From contig CAWDAD010000002.1 of assembly GCA_963800235.1 (NCBI GenBank), positions 1-64,000 on the forward strand: a stretch of DNA of 64,000 nt. Direction: 5' to 3'. A program made the translations under genes and the position numbers. The DNA comes from CAVVNP01 sp963800235 (GTDB lineage: Bacteria; Actinomycetota; Acidimicrobiia; Acidimicrobiales; Iamiaceae). Positions within the stretch are counted from its first letter, which is position 1. Every line of letters begins with the position of its first letter. Positions 24,359 to 32,256 of this stretch are shown here, one piece after another. The notes below the pieces were generated by a model that did not search any database, was not told where the DNA came from, and saw only the letters and a program-made list of their open reading frames with translations.

Positions 24359-25125
24359 TGGGCTTCGACGACTCCGAGCGCGAGGAGCTGCGACGGGTCT
24401 TCGTCGAGTTCCGGGCGACAGGAGACCCCGCCCGGCGTGACGAGCTGATCCGGGCCCACCTGCGCCTGGCCGAGCACCTGGCCCGCCGGTTCGACCATCG
24501 GGGCGTGCCCCTCGACGACCTCGTCCAGGTGGCGTCGCTCGGGCTGGTCAAGGCCGTCGACCGCTTCGAGCCCGAGCGGGGCCTCGAGTTCTCGACCTTC
24601 GCCACGCCGACCATCGTCGGCGAGCTGAAGCGCTACTTCCGCGACAAGGGCTGGTCGGTGCGGGTGCCCCGCCGCGTGCAGGAGCTGCACGTCGAGCTGA
24701 ACTCCCTGGTGAACGAGCTGACCCAGCAGCTCGGTCGCTCGCCGACGGTGGCCGAGCTGGCCGTCCGGGCCCAGACCTCCGAGGAGCAGGTCCTCGAGGC
24801 CATGGAGGCCTCGCAGGCCTACCGGTCGGCCTCCATCGACGCCCCCGCCGGCGAGGCCGAGGGCGACGACGACGACCGGCGACTCGGCGACCAGCTGGGC
24901 GACGTCGACCTCGACCTGCTGCACGCCGAGAACCGCATGGTCGTCGCCGAGCTGCTCGACCTGCTCCCGCCGCGCGAGCGGCTGATCGTCCAGCTCCGCT
25001 TCTACGAGGGCATGACCCAGAGCCAGATCGCCGACCGCCTCGGCATCAGCCAGATGCACGTCTCCCGGCTGCTGACCAAGAGCTTCGGCCTGCTCCGGCC
25101 GCGCCTGCACCCACCCGGCAGCTGA
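24358..25125 (+). CDS. sigF: SigB/SigF-type alternative sigma factor
   Basis: A 255-residue group 3 sigma factor. Region 2 reads PLDDLVQVASLGLVKAVDRF, then FSTFATPTIVGELKRYFRDK. Region 3 reads RRVQELHVELNSLVNELTQQ. Region 4 has LPPRERLIVQLRFYEGMTQS and the helix-turn-helix QIADRLGISQMHVSRLL. It follows the RsbW-like gene with a one-base overlap, the usual arrangement for a general stress or differentiation regulon. An acidic insert (EGDDDDRR) lies between regions 3 and 4. Confidence 0.88.
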   Translation: MGFDDSEREELRRVFVEFRATGDPARRDELIRAHLRLAEHLARRFDHRGVPLDDLVQVASLGLVKAVDRFEPERGLEFSTFATPTIVGELKRYFRDKGWSVRVPRRVQELHVELNSLVNELTQQLGRSPTVAELAVRAQTSEEQVLEAMEASQAYRSASIDAPAGEAEGDDDDRRLGDQLGDVDLDLLHAENRMVVAELLDLLPPRERLIVQLRFYEGMTQSQIADRLGISQMHVSRLLTKSFGLLRPRLHPPGS

Positions 25126-25127
25126 CC

Positions 25128-25166
25128 GCTGACGGCCGTCGCCGGGCCGGCGCGCCGGCCGTCAGC
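25128..25166. terminator. Long hairpin between sigF and dut
   Basis: GCTGACGGCCG pairs perfectly with CGGCCGTCAGC (11 bp) around a 17-nt self-pairing loop. It contains the dut stop codon (25162-25164), so it can serve as terminator for both convergent genes. Confidence 0.65.
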
Positions 25167-25611
25167 GCCCGGAGCTGCCGAAGCCGGCGACGCCCCGGGC
25201 GGAGCCGGGCAGCTCCTCCACCGACGCGAACTCCACCTGGGGTGCCGGGTGCAGCAGCAGCTGGGCGATGCGGTCGCCCCGCTGCACGGCGTAGGGCTCG
25301 GCCGGGTCGGTGTTGACGAGCACCACCCGGACCTCGTCGCGGTAGCCGGCATCGATGAGCCCGGGGGTGTTCAGGCAGGTGACGCCGTGGCGGACCGCCA
25401 GCCCGCTGCGGGGCACGACCAGCCCGGCCCACCCGTCCGGAAGGGCGATGGCCACGCCGGTCGGCACCAGCGCCCGGCCCCCGCCGCAGGCCAGCTCGAC
25501 GTCGATGCGGGCCCGGAGATCGGCGCCCGCATCGCCGGGATAGGCGTAGGACGGCGCCGGCAGATCGGGGTCGAGGCGCACGATCGGCACGCGAACCGGG
25601 GCGTCGGGCAC
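25162..25611 (-). CDS. dut: dUTP diphosphatase
   Basis: A 149-residue homotrimer-type dUTPase with all five motifs: PGDAGADLRA, PRSGLAVRHG, GLIDAGYRDEVRV, RGDRIAQLLL and the C-terminal GVAGFGSSGR. It hydrolyses dUTP to dUMP and pyrophosphate, keeping uracil out of DNA and feeding thymidylate synthesis. The GTG start is 6 nt from a -10 box that overlaps the promoter of the divergent orn gene. Confidence 0.93.
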   Translation of the reverse strand: MPDAPVRVPIVRLDPDLPAPSYAYPGDAGADLRARIDVELACGGGRALVPTGVAIALPDGWAGLVVPRSGLAVRHGVTCLNTPGLIDAGYRDEVRVVLVNTDPAEPYAVQRGDRIAQLLLHPAPQVEFASVEELPGSARGVAGFGSSGR

Positions 25612-25617
25612 CGGGCG

Positions 25618-25627
25618 ACCCTACGAT
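25618..25627. promoter_or_regulatory. Overlapping divergent -10 boxes of dut and orn
   Basis: ACCCTACGAT holds TAGGGT on the minus strand (6 nt before the dut GTG) and TACGAT on the plus strand (7 nt before the orn ATG). They share the central TA, so the two leaderless promoters overlap. Confidence 0.5.
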
Positions 25628-25634
25628 CTCGCCG

Positions 25635-26249
25635 ATGCTGGTGTGGATGGACCTCGAGATGACCGGGCTCGACGCGACCCGGCACGTCATCGTCGAGATC
25701 GCCACCCTCGTCACCGACGACGACCTCGAGGTGGTGGCCGAGGGCCCCGACCTGGTCGTCCACCAGCCGGCCGAGGCGCTCGAGGGGCTCGACCCGGTCG
25801 TCCAGCAGATGCACGAGTCGAGCGGCCTGCTCGAGGCCATCGCCGCCTCGACCACCTCGCTCGACGAGGCCGGCCGCGCCACCCTCGACTTCATCCGGAC
25901 CCACGTGCCCGAGCCGCGCACCGTCCCGCTGTGCGGCAACTCCATCGGCACCGACCGGCGCTTCCTCATCGCCTACCTGCCGGACATCGAGCACCACCTC
26001 CACTACCGCAGCGTCGACGTGTCCACCGTCAAGGAGCTGGCGCGGCGCTGGTACCCGGACGTGGTCGACGCCGCCCCCCGCAAGGAGTCGGCCCACCGGG
26101 CGCTCGACGACATCCGCGAGAGCGTCGCGGAGCTCCGCTACTACCGCGAGCGGATCTTCCGCTCCGGTGCACCGGTCGACCCGGTCGCCGAGGGCGGCCA
26201 GGAGCCCGACCCGGGACCACCGCCCAGCCCGCCCGCCGCCGCCGTCTGA
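25635..26249 (+). CDS. orn: Oligoribonuclease
   Basis: A 204-residue DEDDh 3'-5' exoribonuclease that finishes RNA decay by degrading 2- to 5-mers. Exo I is VWMDLEMTGLD at the very N-terminus, Exo II is GNSIGTDRRFL near residue 97, and Exo III is KESAHRALDDIRESV near 155 with the catalytic His and Asp. The last 30 residues are a Pro/Gly-rich tail beyond the usual length. Transcription is from a leaderless-type promoter that overlaps the dut promoter. Confidence 0.93.
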   Translation: MLVWMDLEMTGLDATRHVIVEIATLVTDDDLEVVAEGPDLVVHQPAEALEGLDPVVQQMHESSGLLEAIAASTTSLDEAGRATLDFIRTHVPEPRTVPLCGNSIGTDRRFLIAYLPDIEHHLHYRSVDVSTVKELARRWYPDVVDAAPRKESAHRALDDIRESVAELRYYRERIFRSGAPVDPVAEGGQEPDPGPPPSPPAAAV

Positions 26250-26252
26250 ACC

Positions 26253-26272
26253 GGGCCCGGCGCGCCGGGCCC
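26253..26272. terminator. Hairpin between orn and pyrE
   Basis: GGGCCCGG-CGCG-CCGGGCCC is a perfect 8-bp stem between convergent stop codons; a likely bidirectional terminator. Confidence 0.6.
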
Positions 26273-26276
26273 CGCA

Positions 26277-26813
26277 TCAGGCCTCGAGGTCGGCCCGCTC
26301 GACCACCGACGCCAGGGTCAGCCCCTCGTCGGTGAGGGCCTGCACGCCCCCTTCGCTGCGGTCGATGACGCAGACGACGTGGTCGACCCGGGCGCCGATG
26401 CCCCGCAGGTCGCGGGTCGACAGCACGACCTGACCGCCCGAGGTGATGACGTCCTCGACGACCAGCACGCGGCGGCCGTCGACCGACGCGCCCTCGGCGA
26501 AGCGGGCGGTGCCGTACTCCTTGGGCTTCTTGCGCACGAAGGCTGCCGGCAGGCCCGTCACCCGGGACAGGGCGGTGACCACCGGGACCCCGCCGAGCTC
26601 GAGGCCGGCCAGCACCTCGGTGCCGTCGGGGACGAGCGGCGCCATGGCTTCGGCGATGTCGGCCAGCAGCACGGGGTCGGCCTCGAACTGGTACTTGTCG
26701 AAGTACTCGTCCGAGACCCGTCCCGAGCGGAGGGTGAAGGAGCCGGTCAGGCGCGACACCGACCGGATCCGCCCGGCCAGGTCACGTCGGCGGGCGTCGT
26801 CGGCGATCGGCAT
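26277..26813 (-). CDS. pyrE: Orotate phosphoribosyltransferase
   Basis: A 178-residue type I phosphoribosyltransferase that makes OMP from orotate and PRPP in pyrimidine synthesis. The PRPP-binding motif RVLVVEDVITSGG is near residue 114, FVRKKPKEYG supplies the mobile-loop lysines, and LTGSFTLRSGRVSDEYFDKY is the orotate-side N-terminus. Its promoter overlaps the last codon of the glycosyltransferase upstream, so it can be expressed alone. Confidence 0.93.
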   Translation of the reverse strand: MPIADDARRRDLAGRIRSVSRLTGSFTLRSGRVSDEYFDKYQFEADPVLLADIAEAMAPLVPDGTEVLAGLELGGVPVVTALSRVTGLPAAFVRKKPKEYGTARFAEGASVDGRRVLVVEDVITSGGQVVLSTRDLRGIGARVDHVVCVIDRSEGGVQALTDEGLTLASVVERADLEA

Positions 26814-26821
26814 GGCGACCG

Positions 26822-26827
26822 ATCATA
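26822..26827 (-). promoter_or_regulatory. -10 box of pyrE
   Basis: TATGAT on the minus strand, 8 nt before the ATG at 26813. It overlaps the stop codon of the glycosyltransferase gene. Confidence 0.5.
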
Positions 26828-27962
26828 CGGATGCCGACCGGCCGCCCGGCTTGGGGGTGCGGCGCCCGTTCGGGACCGACCGGCCCTTCCACCGCACCGG
26901 GCTCCGGGTGAGCAGCCGGAGGGCCGACCGGGCGAACACCCCCAGGAACACCACCGTCGGGAGCGGGAAGAGGAGGGCGGTGAGCGGGCCGAACGACCCC
27001 ACGCGGCGCAGCGCCCACCAGAGCTGGACCGCCACCACCGCGGCCAGACCGAGCGCGGCCGGAGCGCCGAACGGCGAGCGGCCGACCGCGGCCCGCCCCA
27101 GCTCCACGGTCGCCTCGAGCGGCAGGCTCACCCACAGGGCCACGAGCAGCGCGGTGCTGGTGCGCACGGCGCCGGCGCCGGCGGCCAGGTTCTTGCTCCA
27201 GCCCTCGACCAGGCTCGACCAACCGCCCGGGTACATGCGGAAGGTGGCGTCGTGGCCGCCCGCGTGGGCGACGAGCGGCCGTCCGGCGGTGCGCCAGCGC
27301 CGGGCCAGGGCCACGTCCTCGACGACCTCGCCGGCGACCGAGGCGTGGCCCCCGACCGCCTCGTAGCCGGCGCGGGGCAGGGCCAGCACCGGGCCGAAGG
27401 CCACGCTCGGCTCCCGCCGCCCTCCGAACCCGGTGAAGGCGTCGGACGCCATCAGCGCCACCACGTTGAACAGCGCGCTGAGCTTCTCGACCGCGGTCGG
27501 CACCCGGTGGTACGGCTGCACCGAGACCAGGGCCCCGGTCCGCTCGACCTCGGCGACCAGGGCGTCGAGGGTCCCTGGCGCGAGCACCGTGTCGGCGTCG
27601 AGGAACACCACGACCGGCGCGGCGGTGGCGCCGGCGCCGGTCCAGCAGGCCAAGCACTTGCCGGTCCAGCCATGGGGCAGGGGCGGAGCGGCCCGGACCG
27701 TCGCACCGAGCGACCGGGCCCGATCCGCGGTCCCGTCGCCGGAGTGGTCGTCGACGACCACCAGCTCGTCGCCCGGCCGGAGCTGGCCCAGCACCGCGGC
27801 CAGGCACCCGGGGAGCTGCTCGACCTCGTCGCGTGCGGGGATCACGACCGCGCAGGCCGACCGGTCAGGGGACGCACCCGTGCGGGGCAGGCCGGCGACG
27901 CGCGCCAGCAGCCACAGGCCGATCCCCACCCGCGCCGCCACGAAGACCAGGTGGAAGGCCAT
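26823..27962 (-). CDS. Membrane-anchored family 2 glycosyltransferase
   Basis: A 379-residue protein with an N-terminal hydrophobic segment and a GT2 domain beginning CAVVIPARDEVEQLPGCL. It has VVVDDHSGDGT, the metal-binding FLDADT, and the acceptor stretch EVVEDVALARR. Several membrane helices follow at the C-terminus. The layout resembles CrtQ-type transferases that glycosylate carotenoid end groups, among other lipids. No carotenoid genes lie nearby, so the acceptor stays open. Confidence 0.8.
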   Translation of the reverse strand: MAFHLVFVAARVGIGLWLLARVAGLPRTGASPDRSACAVVIPARDEVEQLPGCLAAVLGQLRPGDELVVVDDHSGDGTADRARSLGATVRAAPPLPHGWTGKCLACWTGAGATAAPVVVFLDADTVLAPGTLDALVAEVERTGALVSVQPYHRVPTAVEKLSALFNVVALMASDAFTGFGGRREPSVAFGPVLALPRAGYEAVGGHASVAGEVVEDVALARRWRTAGRPLVAHAGGHDATFRMYPGGWSSLVEGWSKNLAAGAGAVRTSTALLVALWVSLPLEATVELGRAAVGRSPFGAPAALGLAAVVAVQLWWALRRVGSFGPLTALLFPLPTVVFLGVFARSALRLLTRSPVRWKGRSVPNGRRTPKPGGRSASV

Positions 27963-27971
27963 GCGCGGGCC

Positions 27972-27977
27972 ACGGTA
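27972..27977 (-). promoter_or_regulatory. -10 box of the glycosyltransferase
   Basis: TACCGT on the minus strand, 9 nt before the ATG at 27962. Confidence 0.4.
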
Positions 27978-28031
27978 CCGATCGGCCCGCGCTACGGGGC
28001 GGCCCGGAGCGGTGCGGTCCGAACAAATCGG

Positions 28032-28060
28032 TTGACGGACGACGCGGGCGGTGGTTTCGT
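28032..28060 (+). promoter_or_regulatory. Possible promoter of the 56-residue gene
   Basis: TTGACG at 28032-28037 is a good -35 box in an unusually AT-containing patch. TTTCGT at 28055-28060, 17 nt further on, is only a weak -10 box. Confidence 0.3.
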
Positions 28061-28131
28061 GTCGAGGCCCGGCCTCGTCCGGGCGCCTGTCCGCATCGAC
28101 CGCACGAGACCGCAGCAGAGAGGAGGCACCG

Positions 28132-28302
28132 ATGTCCAGCACCACGCAGCTCACCACCACCGACACCGGCGCCGCCTACTGCCGCGCCTCGGTGGACGCT
28201 CGCTGGCTCGACGTGATCGTCGGCGCCGGCATGGCCAAGAACCGATTCGCGGTGATCGGCCACCCGTCCACCACCCGCCGGCCTCCGGAGGTCTCGCCCT
28301 AG
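28132..28302 (+). CDS. Small protein of unknown function (56 aa)
   Basis: ATG at 28132 follows AGAGGAGG by 6 nt, one of the best ribosome binding sites in the window, and the gene ends just before a strong terminator. The sequence starts MSSTTQLTTTDTGAAYCRAS and has a hydrophobic VIVGAGMA patch and a basic, Pro-rich end. No family is recognised. The clear expression signals argue that it is a real, probably well expressed, single-gene unit upstream of whiB. Confidence 0.6.
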   Translation: MSSTTQLTTTDTGAAYCRASVDARWLDVIVGAGMAKNRFAVIGHPSTTRRPPEVSP

Positions 28303-28332
28303 GCACACGCCGAAGCGACACCACTCCACCGA

Positions 28333-28356
28333 GGCCGCCGGGACATCCCGGCGGCC
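28333..28356 (+). terminator. Strong intrinsic terminator
   Basis: Stem GGCCGCCGGGA/TCCCGGCGGCC (11 bp, tight loop) followed by TTCGTCGCTTTT. It lies 30 bp after the 56-residue gene. Confidence 0.85.
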
Positions 28357-28457
28357 TTCGTCGCTTTTGGGCCCGAGCTCGCACCGCACCACCGTCCCGT
28401 CCCCGACTCCGTCCACCCACCCACCACCCACCCCACCGTCCCGGAAGGACATCCGAG

Positions 28458-28802
28458 ATGCTCGCCACCGACGAGGCAGACGAGTTCGACGCCGACGACC
28501 GCAGCTGGTGGGCCGACGCCCGCTGCAACGACAACGCCGCCACCATGAGCGGTCTGTTCTTCTCCGAGGAGCTGCAGGACATCGCCCGGGCGAAGGCCAT
28601 CTGCGCCCAGTGCCCGGTCCTGGCCGAGTGCCTCGAGGGAGCGCTGGCCCGCCGGGAGCCGTGGGGCGTCTGGGGTGGGCAGATGTTCCTGAACGGCAAG
28701 ATCCTGGCGAGCAAGCGGCGCCGGGGCCGGCCCCCGAAGGTGCCGCGGGTCGAGGACCAGCTGCCCGAGGTCCCCATCCCCGAGCACCTGCGCACCGCCT
28801 GA
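28458..28802 (+). CDS. WhiB-family iron-sulfur regulator
   Basis: A 114-residue WhiB-like protein. The four cluster Cys are C23 (DARCND) and C49, C52 and C58 in AICAQCPVLAEC. The turn GVWGG and the basic tail KRRRGRPPK follow, the last resembling an AT-hook. WhiB proteins bind a 4Fe-4S cluster and act with the principal sigma factor in division, stress or redox control. The order fits the WhiB1/WhiB2 type. GGAAGGAC about 10 nt upstream is the ribosome binding site. Confidence 0.93.
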   Translation: MLATDEADEFDADDRSWWADARCNDNAATMSGLFFSEELQDIARAKAICAQCPVLAECLEGALARREPWGVWGGQMFLNGKILASKRRRGRPPKVPRVEDQLPEVPIPEHLRTA

Positions 28803-28848
28803 GGTGCCAGGCCCCAGCCCACACGGCCCGCGCACCGCCTGAGGTGCC
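28790..28848. repeat. 19-bp direct repeat at the whiB 3' end, with hairpin
   Basis: GCGCACCGCCTGAGGTGCC occurs at 28790-28808, spanning the whiB stop, and again at 28830-28848. Just after it, CCGGGCG-TCGTGG-CGCCCGG (28847-28866) forms a 7-bp hairpin that may terminate whiB. Confidence 0.6.
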
Positions 28849-28968
28849 GGGCGTCGTGGCGCCCGGGGACGACGAGGCGCACCACCGCCCGTTGTCCCCG
28901 GGCGAGGGGGCGGCGGTAGCGTTGCCGGTCGGACCGCCGGCCACCGAAGGACGGCGCCCTGTCGCTCC

Positions 28969-29721
28969 ATGCCTGATCCCTCCGCCCACGACGTCGGCGG
29001 GCAGGCCGACCCCTCCACCGGCGGCCACGCCGGACGGGGAGGCCGTCGCCGGCTCGACAACCGAACCGTCGCCATCTCCATCTGCATCGCGCTGGTGGCC
29101 GCCCTGGTGGCTGCGCTCGTGGTGTCGGTCGTCCGCGGCGGCGGAGGCTCGTCGGCGACGGGCACCGGAACCGACAGCACCGGCACCCTGTCGCTGCACG
29201 CCGTCGACCCGAAGGCCCCGACCTCCTTGCCCGACGGCGTCGTCCAGGGCCTGTCCGGATCGTCGTTCCACCTGACCGACTTCGCCGGCAAGCCGCTGGT
29301 GCTGAACTTCTTCTCCACGACCTGCGCGCCGTGCATCCGGGAGATGCCCGACCTCGAGCGGCTCCACCAGCAGCTCGGCGAGGCCGTCACCTTCGTGGGC
29401 ATCGACGTCACCGACACCAGGGCCGACGGCGAGGGCCTGGTCCGCCGCACCGGGGTCAGCTACCGCACCGGCTACGACCCGAACGGCGACGTGCTGCGCG
29501 ACCTCGGCGGCCAGGCGCTGCCCACCACCGTGATCGTCGACCCGTCGGGCGCCCTCGTCGAGACCCACACGGGCGCCCTCACCGCCGCCGAGCTGCAGAC
29601 CCTGCTCGCCGAGCACCAGCTCGGGGGCACGACCGCCCCGCCGACCTCCGCCCCGACGACCGCCGCCCCCGATGGAGGAGCCACCACCACGGCGCCGGCG
29701 TCGCCGACCACCGGTCCGTGA
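28969..29721 (+). CDS. TlpA-like membrane-anchored thioredoxin
   Basis: A 250-residue protein with a cytoplasmic N-terminus, one membrane helix (about 35-55, SICIALVAALVAALVVSVV) and an outside thioredoxin domain. The active site FFSTTCAPCIREMPDL near residue 120 has the CxxC pair, and LGGQALPTTVIVD supplies the cis-Pro. A Thr/Ala/Pro tail ends it. It overlaps ccdA by 4 bp, so electrons for it should come from CcdA. Together they would keep cytochrome c or other Cys pairs reduced. Confidence 0.88.
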   Translation: MPDPSAHDVGGQADPSTGGHAGRGGRRRLDNRTVAISICIALVAALVAALVVSVVRGGGGSSATGTGTDSTGTLSLHAVDPKAPTSLPDGVVQGLSGSSFHLTDFAGKPLVLNFFSTTCAPCIREMPDLERLHQQLGEAVTFVGIDVTDTRADGEGLVRRTGVSYRTGYDPNGDVLRDLGGQALPTTVIVDPSGALVETHTGALTAAELQTLLAEHQLGGTTAPPTSAPTTAAPDGGATTTAPASPTTGP

Positions 29722-30575
29722 TCGACGCCCCGCTGGCGCTCGGCTTCGCCTCGGGCATGGTCGCCACGGTCAACCCGTGCGGCTTCGCCATGCTGCCCGC
29801 CTACCTCTCCTACTTCCTGGGCCTCGAGTCCGGCGGCGACGGCGTCGGACGGGCCGGCGCGCTGCGGGCCATCGGCGTGGGCGCGGTGGTGTCGGCCGGG
29901 TTCATGGTGGTGTTCGGCGTCGCCGGCTTCCTGGTCAGCACCTTCTCGGTGTCGATCGCCGAGTACGCCCCCTGGATCACCATCGTCATCGGCCTGCTGC
30001 TCGTCGCCCTCGGCGTCGCCCTGCTCGCCGGCTGGGAGCCGGTGGTGCGCCTCCCCAAGATCGAGCGGGGCACCCGCGGCCGGGGCCTCGGCTCGATGTT
30101 CGTGTTCGGCGTCTCCTACGCCGTCGCCTCCCTCGGCTGCACGCTGCCGGTCTTCATCGCCAACGTTGTGAACACCTTCGAGCGCAGCAACCTGGCGTCG
30201 GGCCTGGCCGTGTTCGTCGCCTACGCGCTCGGCATGGCCCTGGTGCTCATGGTGGTCACCGTGGCCCTGGCCCTGGCCCGCGACGGGGTCGTCCAGCGGA
30301 TGAGGCAGGGCCTGCGCTACGTGCAGCGGATCGCCGGCGGGCTGCTGGTGGTCACCGGCGCCTACGTCGCCTACTACGCCTGGACCGAGATCAAGACCAA
30401 CCAGGGCGACCTGAGCCCGAACGGGCTGGCCGACCGCACCACCGCCCTGGCCGCCGACCTGCAGTCGTGGGTGCAGGAGGTGGGCGCGGTGCGACTCGGC
30501 CTGGTGCTCGGCCTGGTCCTGACCGTCACCGTGCTCGTCACCCTCCTGCGCCACAAGCCCGTCGACGCCGGCTGA
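29718..30575 (+). CDS. ccdA: CcdA/DsbD-type transmembrane electron carrier
   Basis: A 285-residue multi-helix protein. The two redox Cys sit in the paired helix motifs TVNPCGFAMLPAYLSYFLG (near 20) and ASLGCTLPVFIANVV (near 137). It takes electrons from cytoplasmic thioredoxin to outside partners such as the TlpA-like protein encoded just before it (GTGA overlap). The oxidase operon here includes a cytochrome c-fused subunit II, a plausible client for such heme-site reduction. Confidence 0.88.
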   Translation: MIDAPLALGFASGMVATVNPCGFAMLPAYLSYFLGLESGGDGVGRAGALRAIGVGAVVSAGFMVVFGVAGFLVSTFSVSIAEYAPWITIVIGLLLVALGVALLAGWEPVVRLPKIERGTRGRGLGSMFVFGVSYAVASLGCTLPVFIANVVNTFERSNLASGLAVFVAYALGMALVLMVVTVALALARDGVVQRMRQGLRYVQRIAGGLLVVTGAYVAYYAWTEIKTNQGDLSPNGLADRTTALAADLQSWVQEVGAVRLGLVLGLVLTVTVLVTLLRHKPVDAG

Positions 30576-30591
30576 GCCGGCCCGCGCCCGC

Positions 30592-30597
30592 TACAAC
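30592..30597 (+). promoter_or_regulatory. -10 box of the oxidoreductase at 30605
   Basis: TACAAC ends 7 nt before the ATG at 30605. Confidence 0.4.
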
Positions 30598-30604
30598 CGG
30601 GGCC

Positions 30605-31534
30605 ATGGATCTGCGCATCTTCACCGAACCCCAGCAGGGGGCCTCCTACGACGACCTGCTGGCCGTGGCCCTGGCGGCCGAGCGCCACGGTTTCGACGCC
30701 TTCTTCCGGTCCGACCACTACCTGAAGATGGGCGACGCCGACGGCCTGCCCGGCCCCACCGACGCCTGGGCGACGCTGGCCGGCCTGGCCCGCGACACCA
30801 GCCGGATCCGCCTCGGCACCCTGGTCACCGCCGCCACCTTCCGGCTCCCCGGACCGCTGGCGGTCACGGTGGCCCAGGTCGACCAGATGAGCGGCGGACG
30901 GGTCGAGCTCGGCATCGGCACCGGGTGGTACGACGACGAGCACGCCGCCTACGGCATCCCGTTCCCCCCGCTCGGCGAGCGCTTCGACCGCTTCGAGGAG
31001 CAGCTGGCGGTGATCACCGGCCTCTGGGACACCCCGGAGGGGAAGACCTTCTCCTACGACGGCGCCCACTACCAGCTGCACGACTCGCCGGCGCTGCCGA
31101 AGCCCGTCCAGCGTCCGCACCCGCCGGTGATCGTCGGCGGTGGCGGCCAGTCCCGCACCCCGACGCTCGCCGCCCGGTTCGCCGACGAGTTCAACATGCC
31201 GTTCTGCAGCGTGGCCGACACCGGTGCCGCCTTCGACCGCGTCCGCCAGGCCTGCATCGGCGAGAGCCGGGACCCCGCCACCCTGGTCCTCTCCGCCGCC
31301 CAGGTCGTCTGCTGCGGCCGCGACGACGCCGAGCTGGGCCGCCGGGCCGACGCCATCGGCCGGGACGTGCACGAGCTGCGCGTCAACGGGCTGTGCGGCT
31401 CGCCGGCGGAGATCGCGGACAAGATCGGGCGCTTCGCCGAGGCCGGAGCCGGCCGGGTCTACCTGCAGGTGCTCGACCTGGCCGACCTCGAGCACATCGA
31501 GCTGCTGGGCGCCGAGGTGGCGCCCGCCGTCTGA
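30605..31534 (+). CDS. LLM class F420-dependent oxidoreductase
   Basis: A 309-residue luciferase-like protein. AFFRSDHYLKMGD, RLGTLVTAATFRLPGPLAV, GGRVELGIGTGWYDDEHAAY and PVIVGGGGQSRTPTLAA match the F420-dependent branch. It belongs to another subgroup than the genes at 3549 and 14430, with a longer insert around GKTFSYDGAHYQL. It sits between ccdA and pdxH without an operon link. The substrate is unknown. Confidence 0.85.
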   Translation: MDLRIFTEPQQGASYDDLLAVALAAERHGFDAFFRSDHYLKMGDADGLPGPTDAWATLAGLARDTSRIRLGTLVTAATFRLPGPLAVTVAQVDQMSGGRVELGIGTGWYDDEHAAYGIPFPPLGERFDRFEEQLAVITGLWDTPEGKTFSYDGAHYQLHDSPALPKPVQRPHPPVIVGGGGQSRTPTLAARFADEFNMPFCSVADTGAAFDRVRQACIGESRDPATLVLSAAQVVCCGRDDAELGRRADAIGRDVHELRVNGLCGSPAEIADKIGRFAEAGAGRVYLQVLDLADLEHIELLGAEVAPAV

Positions 31535-31541
31535 GCGGCGG

Positions 31542-32183
31542 TCAGGGGGCGAGGCGCTCGACCAGCCAGCCGCCGCCGGCCTGGTGGCGGTAGCGGAAGC
31601 GGTCGTGCAGGCGGTCGGCCCGGCCCTGCCAGAACTCGACCTGCTCGGGGATCACCCGGTAGCCGCCCCAGTGGTCGGGACGGGGCACGTCGTGGTCGGC
31701 GTAACGGGCCTCCAGGTCGGCGAACCGCCGCTCGATCAGGGCCCGGTCGGGGATCACCTCGCTCTGGGGGGACGCCCAGGCCGCCAGCTGGCTGCCGCGG
31801 GGGCGCTTGGCGAAGTAGGCGTCGGACTCCTCGGCGGCGATCTGCTCGACGTGGCCCTCGACCCGCACCTGGCGCTCGAGGTCGATCCAGCCGAAGGTCA
31901 GCGCCGCCCGGGGGTTCGCCTCCAGCTCCCGGCCCTTGGCGCCGTCGTAGTTCGTGTAGAAGACGAACCCCCGCTGGTCGACCAGGCGGAGCAGCACGTA
32001 CCGGGCCGACGGGCGGCCGTCGGCGCCGACGGTCGCGACGACCATGGCGGCGGCGTCGTAGGGGTCGGTGGCGGTCCACTCGTCGTACCAGCGCTCGAAC
32101 TGGGCGATGGGGTCCGGCGCCAGGTCGGGACGGGACAACCCGGCGCGCTGGTACTGCTCGCGGATGGCGCTCAGATCACGCAT
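31542..32183 (-). CDS. pdxH: Pyridoxamine 5'-phosphate oxidase
   Basis: A 213-residue FMN enzyme that oxidises PNP and PMP to pyridoxal phosphate. RYVLLRLVDQRGFVFYTNYD and the later RPRGSQLAAWASPQSEVI are the FMN and substrate signatures, and PDHWGGYRVIPEQVEFWQG is the conserved C-terminal block. I chose the ATG at 32183, where the conserved MRDLSAIREQYQ begins. The match over the full length is good, so I prefer this to a general F420-binding split-barrel protein. Confidence 0.92.
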   Translation of the reverse strand: MRDLSAIREQYQRAGLSRPDLAPDPIAQFERWYDEWTATDPYDAAAMVVATVGADGRPSARYVLLRLVDQRGFVFYTNYDGAKGRELEANPRAALTFGWIDLERQVRVEGHVEQIAAEESDAYFAKRPRGSQLAAWASPQSEVIPDRALIERRFADLEARYADHDVPRPDHWGGYRVIPEQVEFWQGRADRLHDRFRYRHQAGGGWLVERLAP

Positions 32184-32256
32184 GCCCGCAGTGTGGCCCA
32201 TCGCCGGCGACGGGGCCGCCGCGTCGGCGCCTCGGGACGCGGCGCCGGCAACCGGC

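Noticed and set aside
22500..26900. A full non-homologous end-joining operon
   Set aside because: Only the ligase domain protein is present; no Ku, polymerase or nuclease gene was found in the window.
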